From Astrocystis sublimbata (taxonomy: Eukaryota > Ascomycota > Sordariomycetes > Xylariales > Xylariaceae): a DNA stretch of 64,000 bases. Location of the stretch: the NCBI GenBank assembly GCA_022453515.1, contig JAJNNY010000090.1, forward strand, positions 1-64,000, in the 5' to 3' direction. Position 1 is the first letter of the stretch, and each line of letters begins with the position of its first letter. Shown here in pieces: positions 22,048 to 31,310 of this stretch. The position numbers and the translations under genes are program-made. Under the pieces are notes generated by a model, which saw only the letters and a list, made by a program, of their open reading frames with translations, searched no databases and was not told the DNA's origin.

Positions 22048-22611
22048 CTACTTCCTAGGCCTCACATTCGTCAGCTTTCTTTTCAGTGCATTAAATTGAT
22101 TAAACACAATCCCACCTTCCTTCTTGCCATTTCCATCTCCATCTCCCTCCCACCGCATTTTGCTCTGCCAAGGAATCTCCTTCACAAGGCCCGCTCGCAT
22201 GAAGTCAACTTTCAAGCCGAGGGTCTCGGCTGAATGTGCCAACTCCAGTCCGGCATTTAGAAAAGGTTCAGAATCGTCTCTATGCTGCTTCTGGATAAGA
22301 AGAATAACAAAGTCTCTGACAACTGTCGCTTCACCACCGTATTCGGCGCACTTACACCTCCATTTGTCATGGTGATGGTCTATTTCCTTGGAAACTGGAA
22401 ACCCTCTCCTAGGGTCCGTTTTGATCACACACCCCCACGGAAGGGAGGTTCGATTCGGAATTAGTGGTATTCTGTCCACATCATCCGGGAAGGGCGGGAA
22501 AGAATACATATTTGTGTCTTTGTTGAAAGTGAGTTCTGGTGCTTCGATATTTTTGTGGCTGCAAGTCAAAGGGTAGCTGGACAATGAGCTGATGGGACTT
22601 AGTAAATCCAA
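22048..22611 (-). CDS. Uncharacterised protein, member B of a tandem Cys/His family
   Basis: Function unknown. Single exon, 187 residues. The conserved block is LPW (57-59), Cys61, Pro-Arg (67-68), Asp-His-His (78-80), Cys-Lys-Cys (86-88), Gly-Gly (92-93) and Val-Val-Arg (97-99). It matches member A with the same spacing throughout. The N-terminal 55 residues and the Gly/Lys-rich C-terminal third (ending TNVRPRK) are unrelated to A. The middle (LELAHSAETLGLKVDFMRAG) aligns loosely with the NEIQNLGLAK part of A. Same strand as A, 437 bp upstream of it. An ancient tandem duplication is likely. Confidence 0.65.
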   Translation of the reverse strand: MDLLSPISSLSSYPLTCSHKNIEAPELTFNKDTNMYSFPPFPDDVDRIPLIPNRTSLPWGCVIKTDPRRGFPVSKEIDHHHDKWRCKCAEYGGEATVVRDFVILLIQKQHRDDSEPFLNAGLELAHSAETLGLKVDFMRAGLVKEIPWQSKMRWEGDGDGNGKKEGGIVFNQFNALKRKLTNVRPRK

Positions 22612-23052
22612 GCATCTGGTTGTGCTGATTTATACCAATCGACTTAGCCATTCTGGTTACTTCTGATACGGAATAGACTGACTGCTCGAATACAATAGGG
22701 TTGTTTTAGTTAAAATGTTTGTAAACAGTATGGGCTCCTTTGTTTCTCAGTTTCCTGCTTTGTTTCACGGTTTCTATGGCTCTAATTCGCGGAGAGCCTA
22801 CATTCGTTAATCAGATGTTATGCTACGATTATTCTGTTCCCGTGCAAAACAGTGTTAGTGAGTCAAAGCCAATGGAAGTATTTTACGTCAGCGGGTAAGC
22901 GCCACACGAACGACCCAGCGACGCGTTATCAAGATGTCCTTTCTGATACAATTAGGTTTCCATATAGATCACAGAGCAAGCAAACGCTGTGCCGCAATCA
23001 AAAGCTCTTTAAAAACGAGTGATTTATCGTTGTATCCTCCATTTTGGCTCGC
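22612..23052. other. Intergenic region
   Basis: 441 bp between the family member B start and the aminopeptidase 3' end. Nothing identified. Confidence 0.4.
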
Positions 23053-24575
23053 CTAAAAATATGATGCCTCAACGAGGAAGCCAACAGTCAACTACACAGT
23101 CAGAAATGATTAGCATTTGTCCCCAATCTTACATAATACCCAGATGGTCTGTCCGAGGGCCATTATGTCGGTTTAAACGTACCTTAGTGTGTTCAAGGAC
23201 ATGCGGGAAGCTGACTGTCGAGACAGTGTCCTGCGCCGAGTGGATGTAAGGCGAGGAGTCGCGAATGTTCTCGTCGCAGACATAAGCGGCAGGATATCCC
23301 GCAGAGTATGCCGAGGCGCTAAAGGCAGAGAAAGACATCAATACCACAATGCGAAGAACCTTCAATGGGGGGAGTAAAGAACACTTCAGCGTTGATGTGC
23401 AGTGAAGACTCAAAGAGAAACAGTTCGTGTGATGACTTACTGGTCACTGCATCCATAACCGCACCGATCGGTCGACACAGGCAGGCTCGTGTAGACCGGG
23501 ACAAGCTTCTTGATAAATGCAATCAAGCTGGAGTCGCCGTAGTCGCTGAACACAGCGATGACGTTGTTGGGAGAGTAGCCTGTCATGTCCTGGTTCATGA
23601 CAGCAATGACGTCGACGCCGCTGCGGACGTAGGAGTTGAAGATGTCGCGAGAGCCGAGCAGGCCTCCTTCCTCGCCTGGTAATTGCAAAGTTAGCTATAG
23701 GAGAACAGCATTCTCAAAGCATTGGGGGCGTATGACTAACCTGAGTAAAAGTGAAACTCAAGGGTGTTTGCCGGAGCATACTTCGCCTCAGCAAGGACAC
23801 GCAGCGACTCAAGCACTGCTACAATACCCTGCTCACATGAATTCATCAGTTCCAAGCGCAATTAACCAAACCAAGCATCAATTCGCAGCGGAGATACTAA
23901 CAGAAGCGTTATCGTCAGCACCGGGAGCCCGACCGGAAGTAGTGCTACCGATGGAATCATAGTGCGCCGAGACAACCACCACTTCAGCAGAGGTGCCGGG
24001 GATGGTAGCAATGACGCTAGGCTGGCTGTACGAGTGCGCGAACTGCTTCACGGTGATGGCCGAGTTCGCCGCAGTGACGCTCTTGACCGTGTCAAACATC
24101 CACTGGGCGCTAGTCGCCGCGTACTGCCCGCGGTAGTAGCGGTTGTAGAAGTCGGCCATGGTGTTCACCCACGTCTGCAGATTGCTCTGCTTGACGTTCC
24201 GGATCAGCGTGTTCGCCTGCGTCTGGTGACTTGGTGCCGAGGGAAAGGTAACGGCTATCTTCTGTTGAGCCTTTCGGGCTGCGCCCATCGCCTCGAGTTC
24301 CTGTTTCGGGTTGTGAGAATTGTAGGTCCGACAGTCTGTTCGTGGGATGTTGAGCGTACCATGGTATCAGTAATATCCATGAAGCCAATGCCCTTTGACT
24401 TCAGCTTCTCAAACTTCTCGTCTTCGGTCATCCATGTCCCTGGGTCCTCTTCGCTCGTCTTGATGAGTCGCAGCTCGGCGGATTTGCTCAGAATGGGTCT
24501 GGGCTCAGACCGAAGAGCGGCGAGCGCCATAGGGATGACGGCCCCTAAGACCGCTAGTCGCGAAATGCCAACCAT
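23053..24575 (-). CDS. Secreted M28 zinc aminopeptidase (leucine aminopeptidase 1 type)
   Basis: Extracellular exopeptidase that removes N-terminal residues, helping the fungus use protein. Exons (minus strand order) 24360-24575, 23902-24300, 23741-23828, 23441-23675, 23183-23318 and 23053-23091 give 370 residues with every junction in phase. A signal peptide (MVGISRLAVLGAVIPMALA) is followed by a propeptide. The di-zinc site of family M28 is visible: AHYDS (His185, Asp187), GADDN (about residue 202), SGEEGG (catalytic Glu236, Glu237), NQDM (Asp264) and PYIHSAQD (His339). The C-terminal exon encodes only LTVGFLVEASYF and a stop. Length is close to the ~380 residues usual for Lap1. The ATG at 24575 is chosen because it starts the signal peptide. 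Confidence 0.92.
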
Positions 24576-25501
24576 GATGAAGTGCCTTGTCACAGAGTTG
24601 TTTGGACAGGAGGAGTGAAGATGACGAAACAAGTGTAACGGCTCTGACCAGATCAAGCGCGAGGTATCACATTCAGAGAGTGAGACATTGTGTCAACTTC
24701 CGGGGAAGCTCACACCGACGCCGACTCTCATTTATACAACTGGTGACTTCGCGACCCCATGTTGTGCTCCAATGTATGTTGTTTACTCGACGGACTTGGA
24801 GACACACTTCTTCATCGCCTTCTTATCTGGGGACTTTTTGAGGTTCTTCTCCGAGCATCTCTAATTGCGGCCTGCCCATGTTGGCATAGTCAGTTTCTCC
24901 AACACGACTTCCGAATCCCAATCCGGCACTTGGAGGCCTTCTTGGCAGGGAACACCATGTGGCCAAGCTTGCCAAGGACAAGCTTATCGTAAACACGCGC
25001 CAACCGCATGAACGATCAATTAGAAAGCGGCACCAGTGGGACAGACAGATCTTTCTGTGGCAAGACTTGTTTGGATGTCTAAGATGATTGTGCGCTGGCG
25101 ATCTAGCTGAATGTTTTTAAATTCCAAGTCGTCATGACTAACGCCAAGAATACATACATAATGCGGTGCGCTCCGGCCGAGCAACAGTGGGAGATCTTCT
25201 CAATGACACGATGAAACGATTAAATAGTAGGGCATATAGGAGGGGCTTGATTAGTCTGCTTATAGGAATTGCTGTAGATCGGGTTACTATACTTACGTTA
25301 TATGGGGAAAATCGTGTCGCCATTGGCCTTATGATTACCCCTTTATCCCGGCTCTAACCGACATGAATAAGTTTCTCACGTAACCCTCGTTATTAAGAGA
25401 TGGGGCTTAACTCATCTGCCAGCGCTCACCCACTGCGTATCATTCTCATGCGATTCTACAGTCATCCAGAGTTCTGTGAGATAATGCTTCATACATAGAC
25501 C
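24576..25501. other. Intergenic region between divergent aminopeptidase and NmrA-like genes
   Basis: 926 bp shared by two divergent promoters. No additional gene supported; short open frames at 24587-24992 lack features. Confidence 0.4.
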
Positions 25502-26628
25502 ATGCCGAAACTCATTTGTGTTATTGGCGTAACCGGCAACCAAGGTGGTTCCGTCGCCCAGCGATTTCTCTACGACCCGACTTTCAAAGTGCGCGGCCTC
25601 ACTCGTGATCCCACGTCGGAGAAGGCCAAGCGCCTCGCTGCGCAAGGTATCGAAATAGTGCAGGCAGAATTGAACGACGTGCAGAGTCTTAAAGACGCCT
25701 TCAGAGGCGCTAGCTTGATCTTCAGCGTCACTCAGTACTGGGAGCCGTTTTTCCGGCCTGACTGCAGAGAAGAAGCTGAGGCGCAAGGCATGTCGTGTCG
25801 AAAGTATGCATACAACGTCGAGTATCAGCAGGGTCGGAATATCGCCGATGCCGCTGCCACCACAGTCGACACTCTTGAATCCAATGGGTTTCTCGTCTCA
25901 ACCTTGAGTCACGCGGGGATCTGCAGTAAGGGAGTCCTGGAAGAGGCTTATCACTTCGACTCCAAGGCCGATGTCTTTCCGCGCTATGTCGAGGAGAAGT
26001 ATCCAGCACTGGCTGCCAAGATGAGCTGCATCCAAACAGGGTGCTTTATGACTAGCTACAGGCTGTTGCCGACTTCATGGTATGCCAAGGTCAGGCATCT
26101 CATACCCTTCGGGTCACGCACGCCAGCTGATAATTATTGTGTGCCAAAGCAACCCGACGGCAGTTTTCTCATAAGTTTCACGACCAGCCCCGACCGTGCA
26201 GTGCCTCACCTCGATATCAATGCAGACATGGGCAATTTTGTCTATGCTGTTGCGCAGCGAGGACCTGGCGGACACTACATGGCGGAAGGAGAGAGCTGTA
26301 GTTGGAGCGAAGTCGCGCGGCAGTGGGGTGAGGTCACGGGGCAGAAAGCAAGCTACAGGCAGATCATGGAGAAGGAATTGGTAAAAATCACGCCAGACTC
26401 GGAATTTGGAAAAGAGGTCAGCGATATGTTCACGTATTGCGATAATCCGGGGTATGATGGGGGGATGGATCTGGTGACGGCAGCAGATATGAGAAAGGGA
26501 AGTATTTGCTTACACTCTTTTCGCATAACTTGGCTAACTACTTTATTTAGGCTGGCATCGAGTGTCCAATGACTGATTTAAAAAGTTTTATGAGGAGAGA
26601 AGATTGGAGCTCTGTTCTTGCATTGTAG
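25502..26628 (+). CDS. NmrA-like NAD(P)-binding protein
   Basis: Atypical short-chain dehydrogenase-fold protein of the NmrA/HSCARG group; members sense NAD(P)/NAD(P)H and often act as redox-linked regulators rather than enzymes. The Rossmann motif is GVTGNQGGSV (from Gly9), followed by VRGLTRDPTSEKAKRL and the SVTQYWEPFF region. The Tyr-Lys catalytic pair of classical SDRs is not evident. The main exon runs from 25502. A second exon after the TTTAG at 26549-26550 should encode AGIECPMTDLKSFMRREDW, a typical NmrA-like end, stopping at 26626-26628. The obvious GTATTT donor at 26502 is one base out of frame for this; it would instead end at 26576. A GTGACG donor at 26474 would keep the frame. 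The extreme C-terminus is therefore uncertain. Confidence 0.8.
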
Positions 26629-27412
26629 GCTGTCGACCATGAGGGTTGATATGTTAAGGACTCGGGAGACAACATATTATTGGAAAGACATGTCAATCCT
26701 TGTACATGAGCAGTATAGCACTCCTAATTCCTACAGATATTTGATAGAATCACGCATCTATCAGATATAAGAGCTCTCGAGCTGAGTTTCCTAGTAGATA
26801 AGTACTAGGGATTTGGAGGTCGATCAGATGTTTCTCCTTCACAGCTTTATACATGAATTACTATTCTAATAAGAATAGCCTGATCTATCGCACCGCCACA
26901 GGGAGTTTGCAGAGCATTCCGTACCAAGTTATTAACATTGCATACAAATGTTATAATGCTATTATATACCTAGGTACCCATGGAAGCCTGGATCCAGTCG
27001 TAATTCCATAATCCACGGTACCGATTATATAAGCTGGGGTCCGGGGATGCTTGTCGCCTAATGAAACGCCTGGTGTGACATTATCAGTGCAGGTGATCAT
27101 ATCCGTACTGGCCTTGATTACACCGTAACGCATGCATGTAAGAAAAGCTTGCCGCTAGTAATTGAATGGCACTGGTGACGGGAGGTAGGAGCGTCTACAA
27201 GAATGGAAGTCACAGTGCAGCCTGGATTTCTACATACTTAAGCCTACAGGCACACCCTCGCCCACACAGTTAGAATCTCTCCCAATACAACCACCTTTCT
27301 GTTTCAACTAGGTAGTCTCACGCTCGTTCTTAGACCGCGCAAATACGTACAATCATCATCCTGCTTCAGTTGCCTCAGTCAATAAACCATACTACACGTT
27401 GATCCAACAGAG
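26629..27412. other. Intergenic region upstream of the HD-domain gene
   Basis: 784 bp. CCACC/CAATC-rich leader in the last 150 bases. No other feature identified. Confidence 0.4.
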
Positions 27413-28453
27413 ATGTCATCTCCTACCCGTGCCGGACTCTTCCAGACACATTCACTCATCGAGAATCACACCATCTTGATCCGAGATGAGATATACGGCG
27501 AGGAACGGGTCCATGAGCCCGTTCTCCTAGAGCTTCTTCAAAGCCCCGAGGTGCAGCGACTGCAAGGCATCTGCCAGCATGGCGTCACCGGGTTCTTGGG
27601 CGTGACACCGCGAGTCACACGACTGGAGCATTCGGTCGGCGCATTCCTACTCGTGCGAAGAGTAGGTGGTACCATCGACGAACAGGTCGCTGCGCTTCTC
27701 CACGACATCTCCCACACCACCCTTAGCCACGTCATCGACTTTGCCCTCTCCAAGCCCGGGGAAGAGAGCTATCACGAGGTACACAAGAAACGGTATCTCG
27801 AGACGACGCGGCTGCCGGACATCGTCGCCAGACACGGGATCACCCCGAAGGTTTTCAAAGAAGAGATGTTCCCGCTAGTGGAGCGGCCGGCGCCTTCACT
27901 GTGTGCCGACCGCCTCGACTATGCTTTGCGCGACACCGTCAGCTTCGGCAAGCTTACCATGGAAGACGCCAGAAGGGTGGTCGACTCGCTGAAGGCGTAT
28001 CCTAGCGCTACGGCGCCCCTCCGTCAGCTGGTGCTGGACGATCCTCAGGTCGCGCTGCTTCTTGCTCGCGCATACATCGCCGCCGACAAAGGCGTCTGGT
28101 CAAGTCCGGCCCACATCGACATGTATGAGCGGACGGGCCGGGTGATAGGTGAACTGGTAGAGGCGGGATCTGTGGATGAGGCCATGTTGTGGCAAGTGTC
28201 CGACGCACAATTCTGGACGTTGCTTCGTCAGGCAGCGAATCCTGAGCAGCTTCGCGCCATCGACAGACTGGAGGACGAAGGGCTTCCGGATGATAACGGA
28301 CTCCGACTGCCACGAGGCGCTAAGATTCGCACTCTCGATCCAGAGGTTTGGCAGGGAGCAGGAAAGCAACTGATGCCGTTGTCAGTGGTGTTGCCAATGT
28401 GGGGACACGAGATACAACAGTATATCTTCAGTCGTAGGCAGCATCGAGAATAA
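27413..28453 (+). CDS. HD-domain metal-dependent phosphohydrolase
   Basis: Single-exon gene, 346 residues. It belongs to the HD superfamily of metal-dependent phosphohydrolases, which cleave nucleotides or phosphomonoesters and include dNTPases and SAMHD1. The metal-binding set is RLEHSVG (His73), LLHDISH (His97-Asp98) and CADRLDY (Asp166, Asp169). The sequence around them (GICQHGV, TRLEHSVGAFLLVRR, ALLHDISHTTLSHVIDF) resembles bacterial COG1078-type proteins more than the usual fungal HD proteins. The C-terminal half is helical without a second recognised domain. The substrate cannot be inferred. Lack of introns in an intron-rich neighbourhood and the bacterial look leave horizontal transfer open. 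Confidence 0.85.
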   Translation: MSSPTRAGLFQTHSLIENHTILIRDEIYGEERVHEPVLLELLQSPEVQRLQGICQHGVTGFLGVTPRVTRLEHSVGAFLLVRRVGGTIDEQVAALLHDISHTTLSHVIDFALSKPGEESYHEVHKKRYLETTRLPDIVARHGITPKVFKEEMFPLVERPAPSLCADRLDYALRDTVSFGKLTMEDARRVVDSLKAYPSATAPLRQLVLDDPQVALLLARAYIAADKGVWSSPAHIDMYERTGRVIGELVEAGSVDEAMLWQVSDAQFWTLLRQAANPEQLRAIDRLEDEGLPDDNGLRLPRGAKIRTLDPEVWQGAGKQLMPLSVVLPMWGHEIQQYIFSRRQHRE

Positions 28454-29198
28454 CTAATCCATCGCAGATAGCAGCTATGGTCGTGTGAAACGAAACTTTT
28501 AATCTCGCAACTAAGCTTCTTTAAACTTAATTATCGATGTTGCATTACTCACCATTTAAGGATGCGTGATTGCTTTTTTCACTATGCTGAGGCCATCAAC
28601 CAGCATTTCTCCATCTATCTGCCTTGCAAGATATATCCAATAGGGGAAAATCTTTAGGGGCAACTAGGCTTCCGGTGATATGTGATCCTGAAACTGCCCC
28701 GTAACCACAATATCATATACATCACTGCATTAGAGGGGGGTAGCTCGACATGTCTCAGTATAGGTATGACATATCATAAAACTTTTGTCTACTGTAGCAT
28801 AGCAAATGCCAAGGTGTAAGAGAGTTACACAAGGAACAAGAAACCTTCATACACGGGAATCTGTTTCTTTGAAGACTTGCGACAATAAGCCACCAAAGAG
28901 CCACGTCGCACGTTTTGTTGGCAGACACAAAGGAGCTATCACAATGCCCATTATCATTCGGTATTCAATAAGATTAATAAGGTCGTGATGCTGCACAAGC
29001 ATAGCTAAAGTTATGGGCAATTTCACCAGAAAGCTCAAACCATTACAGTTTCTCAGACTACCAATCGTGCCTAGTCCAAATAACTCTGTCCACCGTGATA
29101 TTTGAAAGAAGAAATAAACACACTTACGACCTAATAGCGACCTCCGCCTTCCCGTGACCAGGTGAGCATCCCCAGGACCCTGACCCACCCCCCAAACC
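28454..29198. other. Intergenic region
   Basis: 745 bp without a supported gene or element. Confidence 0.4.
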
Positions 29199-29534
29199 AT
29201 GGACCCATTACATGAAGTGATAGCCAAAGCTCACATCACGGCAGACAACGCAGACCCGAACAAAGCCCATATTAACATGGGCTGCATGGCCAGCAAATCG
29301 AGCCCAGAATCAGCCGAGGAGAGGCCGAGGAAGTATCAAAAGACGGCCGTCTCTCAGAACATGGTGCATTCTAGGCCCAGAAGACCCCTTCCTCCCGGTC
29401 TGCCGTCAACGCCGCACCTTCATGAACTGCCGAGGTTGACGGAAAGAGAGCTGTTGGAAATCGTGCACAAGCCGCTACGGCTGAGACCGAATAATATGTT
29501 GATGCAGACTGGAATGCGCTACCCTTCGAGGTAG
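29199..29534 (+). CDS. Small hypothetical protein with internal N-myristoylation-like start
   Basis: Open frame of 111 codons. An in-frame second ATG at 29277 would give an 85-residue protein beginning MGCMASKSSPE. This fits the N-myristoylation pattern (Gly2, Ser6) with Cys3 available for palmitoylation, as in small membrane-anchored signalling or adaptor proteins. The rest is basic and proline-rich (RPRRPLPPGLPSTPHLHELP), with a short helix LTERELLEIVHKP and an end MQTGMRYPSR. No domain recognised. The upstream ATG at 29199 would bury the motif, so I favour 29277 if the gene is real. Coding status rests only on this motif and the open frame. Confidence 0.35.
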   Translation: MDPLHEVIAKAHITADNADPNKAHINMGCMASKSSPESAEERPRKYQKTAVSQNMVHSRPRRPLPPGLPSTPHLHELPRLTERELLEIVHKPLRLRPNNMLMQTGMRYPSR

Positions 29535-30301
29535 AGTGCTTTGGAAAAGAAGCCCTAGTGTTGATCAAGTTTACGTATTAGGTTTGTGTATATGTTTGCG
29601 AGAGACCTCGAAAACTGGTAAAATTTGGCGAAGTTGGGTTCTCTAGGTTAGTATATAATGATGATAATCAAAACACAATGTAGCAAAGAAATCAAGTGCC
29701 ACCATAATGTTATACTAAACAAGCTCTAGGGGGCTCCCTTGCATATACTAGCATTAAGGAATTGATAGTATAAGATGATCAGCTAAGAACCTCAAATTTA
29801 GTTTAAAATAGATATAAATGTGAATCAGTGTTTACATATTTCCAACATCTAAAGTATTAGGTAATCAAGTTATAGACAATCATTAGCTTCCGGGAAGCCT
29901 CGGCTTACAGCATCCCCGCTAGCCTCCACTAGCCTCCGACTGCTCGGCTCCAGCCGGACGGATCGGCGCCGGGATCCAATTTGTTGCCCATGATGCAGTG
30001 TCCTGCAATGCGACATCGCCACCTACTCATCTACCAACTGAAGCCTCACTAAATTTACACCTCAACTTGCCAACTACAATTTTGCCGCAAAAACACTTAC
30101 CTCTACCTCGACATCGATCAATAGCTACCCAAACACGCATCCTGATTAACTCTGCCCACTTGCGCACGACTTCAAAATCCAGAGTCTAATTCTCTACCCA
30201 ACGAGTCCGACTTTGTCAAATAACCTCAACAATCTCAACCGCATCGCAACAGCCCCTCAACAACACAACAACACTTCGCCAATCCCTAGAACACTCCCAA
30301 A
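29535..30301. other. Intergenic region upstream of SDHAF4
   Basis: 767 bp. The last ~300 bases are C/A-rich (CAACAATCTCAACC-type) and form the leader. No other gene. Confidence 0.4.
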
Positions 30302-30820
30302 ATGTCCGCACATCTCGCGCGCCTCGTCCGTCCTCTCGCGCACATGCGCCCCTCGTCGTCGCCAATCACCACAATCACCACCACCACAACAACACCCACA
30401 CTCGCGACGTCAAGAACGCCGCTCTCTATCCGCCTCTCCTCGACCTCGCCATTCGGCAACGGCCCCTCGCCACCGCGTCTGCCCGCCGACCAACAAGCCG
30501 AGTTCGAGCGCCTGCAGCGCACAGCGAACACGCAGAGCGGCTTCAACCCGACCTCGACGCCCGATTTCTCGTCTCCCTCTACACCCACATCCACATCCAC
30601 ATCATCCCCACAAGCAGCAGCACCTTCAGCATCAACACCTGCCCTCAGCATAGGTGTCGAAGCGGCGCCGACGCCGACGCCCTTGCGCAAAGGCGCGCCG
30701 CCCGAATTCGAAGGCGAGGTGAACCCGCGCACGGGCGAGGTCGGGGGGCCCAAGAACGAGCCGCTGCGCTGGGGCGCCGGGGGTGATTATAGCTATAATG
30801 GGCGGGTGACGGATTTCTGA
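30302..30820 (+). CDS. SDH8: Succinate dehydrogenase assembly factor 4, mitochondrial
   Basis: SDHAF4/Sdh8 binds flavinylated SDHA in the mitochondrial matrix, shields it from autoxidation and hands it to SDHB during complex II assembly. Single exon, 172 residues. The N-terminus (MSAHLARLVRPLAHMRPSSS) is basic and Ser/Thr-rich without acidic residues, a mitochondrial presequence. A Ser/Thr/Pro/Ala low-complexity linker follows. The conserved C-terminus is FEGEVNPRTGEVGGPKNEP then LRWGAGGDYSYNGRVTDF, the diagnostic family signature reaching the last residue. The linker makes it longer than animal homologues, as is common in filamentous fungi. Confidence 0.92.
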   Translation: MSAHLARLVRPLAHMRPSSSPITTITTTTTTPTLATSRTPLSIRLSSTSPFGNGPSPPRLPADQQAEFERLQRTANTQSGFNPTSTPDFSSPSTPTSTSTSSPQAAAPSASTPALSIGVEAAPTPTPLRKGAPPEFEGEVNPRTGEVGGPKNEPLRWGAGGDYSYNGRVTDF

Positions 30821-31310
30821 GGGCTTCGATATCTATGATGATTCTCTATGATTTCGGAATTGCTGTTGCTCTGCATGCCTACCTGTTCTTGCAAACCTAT
30901 ACCTACCTTTGCATACCCATGGCATAGACATGCGTACATATTACCTGGGCTCGCAATCGCAAACGCGAGAGGGGCAATTGGGATGGAAGAGCCAAGATGA
31001 AGGGTGAAGACTAAAGGCTGACGTGTTGTCATTGTTGTATACCACGTAAATGGATGCCAAGAGTGAGGGATGGCTGAGTTAAATCATTAATAAATAAATA
31101 AAAAGATATAAAGGTCAAAATCCCAATTTATAGATTGCTAAACACCACCCGCAGTCCTTTAACTAATACTTTTATGGAAACCCCAAAAACTTACAATTGC
31201 ACCCCCCATCGACCTAGAACAGGTAAGGGCGCGAGGAATAAGAACAAGGAGAAAATAAAAGCAGTGACACGCATAATTGATTATTTTATTGACACCACCT
31301 TCGGCGTCAA
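30821..31310. other. Intergenic region between convergent SDHAF4 and sulfatase genes
   Basis: 490 bp, A/T-rich toward 31080-31310 (AATAAATAAATAAA). Presumably two 3' ends. No gene. Confidence 0.4.
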
